Shown here: piece after piece, positions 5,950 through 6,316 of the stretch
Layout: each line of letters starts with the position of its first letter
Position numbering within the stretch: position 1 is the stretch's first letter
Assembly: GCA_964633205.1 (NCBI GenBank)
Contig: CAZWFN010000239.1
Span: 1-6,316, forward strand
From: CAYVQE01 sp964633205
GTDB lineage: Bacteria > Myxococcota > B64-G9
Length of the DNA stretch: 6,316 nucleotides
Direction of reading: 5' to 3'
Made by a program: the position numbers and the translations under genes
Notes under the pieces: generated by a model
Told to the model about the DNA's origin: nothing
Database searches by the model: none
The model's input: only the letters and a program-made list of their open reading frames with translations

Positions 5950-6186
5950 ATGGACACGCCGCTGACCACCGAAGAGCTGTTGCAGAAGGCGCTCGGTCTC
6001 CCGAAGGAGTCCAGGGCCTTTATGGTCGAGAAGCTTCTTCAGAGTCTCGACCACGGCGAGGCGTTTGCGATCGATTCCGAATGGATGGATGAGATACGCC
6101 GACGGTGCCGGGAGATCGATGAGGGACGGGTTGAGTTAATCGCCGCCGAACAGGTGTTGGACGAGGTCGACGAAGACCTCGGATGA
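5950..6186 (+). CDS. Antitoxin, addiction-module component family (Unstab_antitox type)
   Basis: A 78-residue acidic protein of the short antitoxin family annotated as 'putative addiction module component' (TIGR02574/PF09720). The signature is LPKESRAFMVEKLLQSLD (17-34), then a Trp-containing helix EWMDEIRRRCREIDEGRVE (44-62) and a terminal helix EQVLDEVDEDLG (67-78). In the complete system it binds and neutralises a RelE/ParE-type toxin encoded directly downstream, and the complex normally represses its own promoter. The stop overlaps the toxin start as ATGA. The gene has visibly lower GC than the rest of the window, which fits horizontal spread of such modules. Because the toxin appears broken, this may be an orphan antitoxin. 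Confidence 0.85.
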   Translation: MDTPLTTEELLQKALGLPKESRAFMVEKLLQSLDHGEAFAIDSEWMDEIRRRCREIDEGRVELIAAEQVLDEVDEDLG

Positions 6187-6275
6187 GAACTGCGTCGTTT
6201 CATCCAGAGGCGAGACGCGAACTCCTCGAGTCCGCGCGATATTATACCATTCCTCCGCAGGAACTGCTTCGATAG
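6183..6275 (+). pseudogene. Truncated ParE/RelE-type toxin
   Basis: The frame starts at ATG 6183 inside the antitoxin stop (ATGA overlap) and reads FHPEARRELLESARYY (residues 6-21), the usual N-terminal helix of ParE/RelE family toxins of about 90-100 residues. After Tyr21 the similarity is lost, and a TAG at 6273-6275 ends the frame at 30 residues. Neither other forward frame recovers toxin-like sequence (the usual continuation is a Gly-Leu-Gly turn and a second helix), so a simple frameshift does not explain it. A replacement or insertion at about 6245 is more likely. The lost part includes the strands that carry the mRNA- or gyrase-targeting residues, so no active toxin is expected. Whether the rest resumes beyond 6316 cannot be seen. 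Confidence 0.65.
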
Positions 6276-6300
6276 CGTATACAGCTCTGGTGGAATGGTA
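6245..6300. repeat. 9-bp inverted repeat at the toxin break point
   Basis: TACCATTCC (6245-6253) and GGAATGGTA (6292-6300) are perfect inverted copies separated by 38 bases. Between them lie a small GCAG-GAA-CTGC hairpin (6257-6267) and a GTATAC palindrome (6277-6282). The left arm starts exactly where toxin similarity ends. The segment 6246-6316 is about half GC, far below the window average. It may be the subterminal structure of an inserted element, but no transposase or target duplication is visible. Confidence 0.45.
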
Positions 6301-6316
6301 CTGCTCTTGGCTTTGG

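Noticed and set aside
6136..6316. Minus-strand open frame across the toxin-antitoxin end
   Set aside because: It reads plausible-looking sequence, but overlaps the confidently identified antitoxin end and has no visible start or family; treated as a shadow.

Overview
The window is very GC-rich (roughly 70% by eye, with codon third positions almost all G or C) and tightly packed with genes. Nothing in it fixes the taxon. A sigma-54 promoter with upstream dyads, a B12-binding radical SAM enzyme, an orphan SecD-type domain and a sulfatase-like protein tail all suit a deltaproteobacterium in the broad sense (Myxococcota or Desulfobacterota); this is inference.

Left part (1-1743, plus strand): the last 50 codons of an upstream gene whose C-terminus resembles sulfatase/AlkP-superfamily proteins. 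Then comes a nitroreductase-family flavoprotein (221-784), joined by a 4-base ATGA overlap to an unusual SecD-like protein (781-1743). The latter has the periplasmic part of SecD but none of its membrane channel segments.

Middle (1769-3789, minus strand): an alpha/beta hydrolase with a complete Ser-Asp-His triad, followed 62 bases later by an exported protein with propeller-like segments and no assigned function. The latter ends convergently against the SecD-like gene, with a small palindrome between the two stop codons.

The divergent region 3790-4033 is the best regulatory find. It holds a near-consensus sigma-54 -24/-12 promoter (3978-3993), preceded about 110-130 bases upstream of the predicted start site by two tandem 19-bp dyads (GTGTCCG-N5-CGGACAC type) on a 20-bp period. 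This layout implies that an NtrC-type enhancer-binding activator controls a small unrecognised protein of 110 residues (4034-4366).

Right part (4367-6316, plus strand): a GC hairpin, a possible 37-residue small ORF, a B12-binding radical SAM protein of 424 residues (4598-5872), and a toxin-antitoxin locus. The locus has a strong sigma-70 type promoter predicted to give a leaderless antitoxin mRNA. Its ParE/RelE-type toxin starts in the usual ATGA overlap, but similarity stops after about 21 codons, exactly where a 9-bp inverted repeat and a lower-GC segment begin. The toxin therefore looks broken, possibly by an insertion running past the window.

No RNA genes, CRISPR arrays or complete mobile elements were seen. 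The genes do not form one obvious pathway. The clearest functional units are the nitroreductase/SecD-like pair, the hydrolase/exported protein pair, the sigma-54 controlled small protein, and the toxin-antitoxin remnant.
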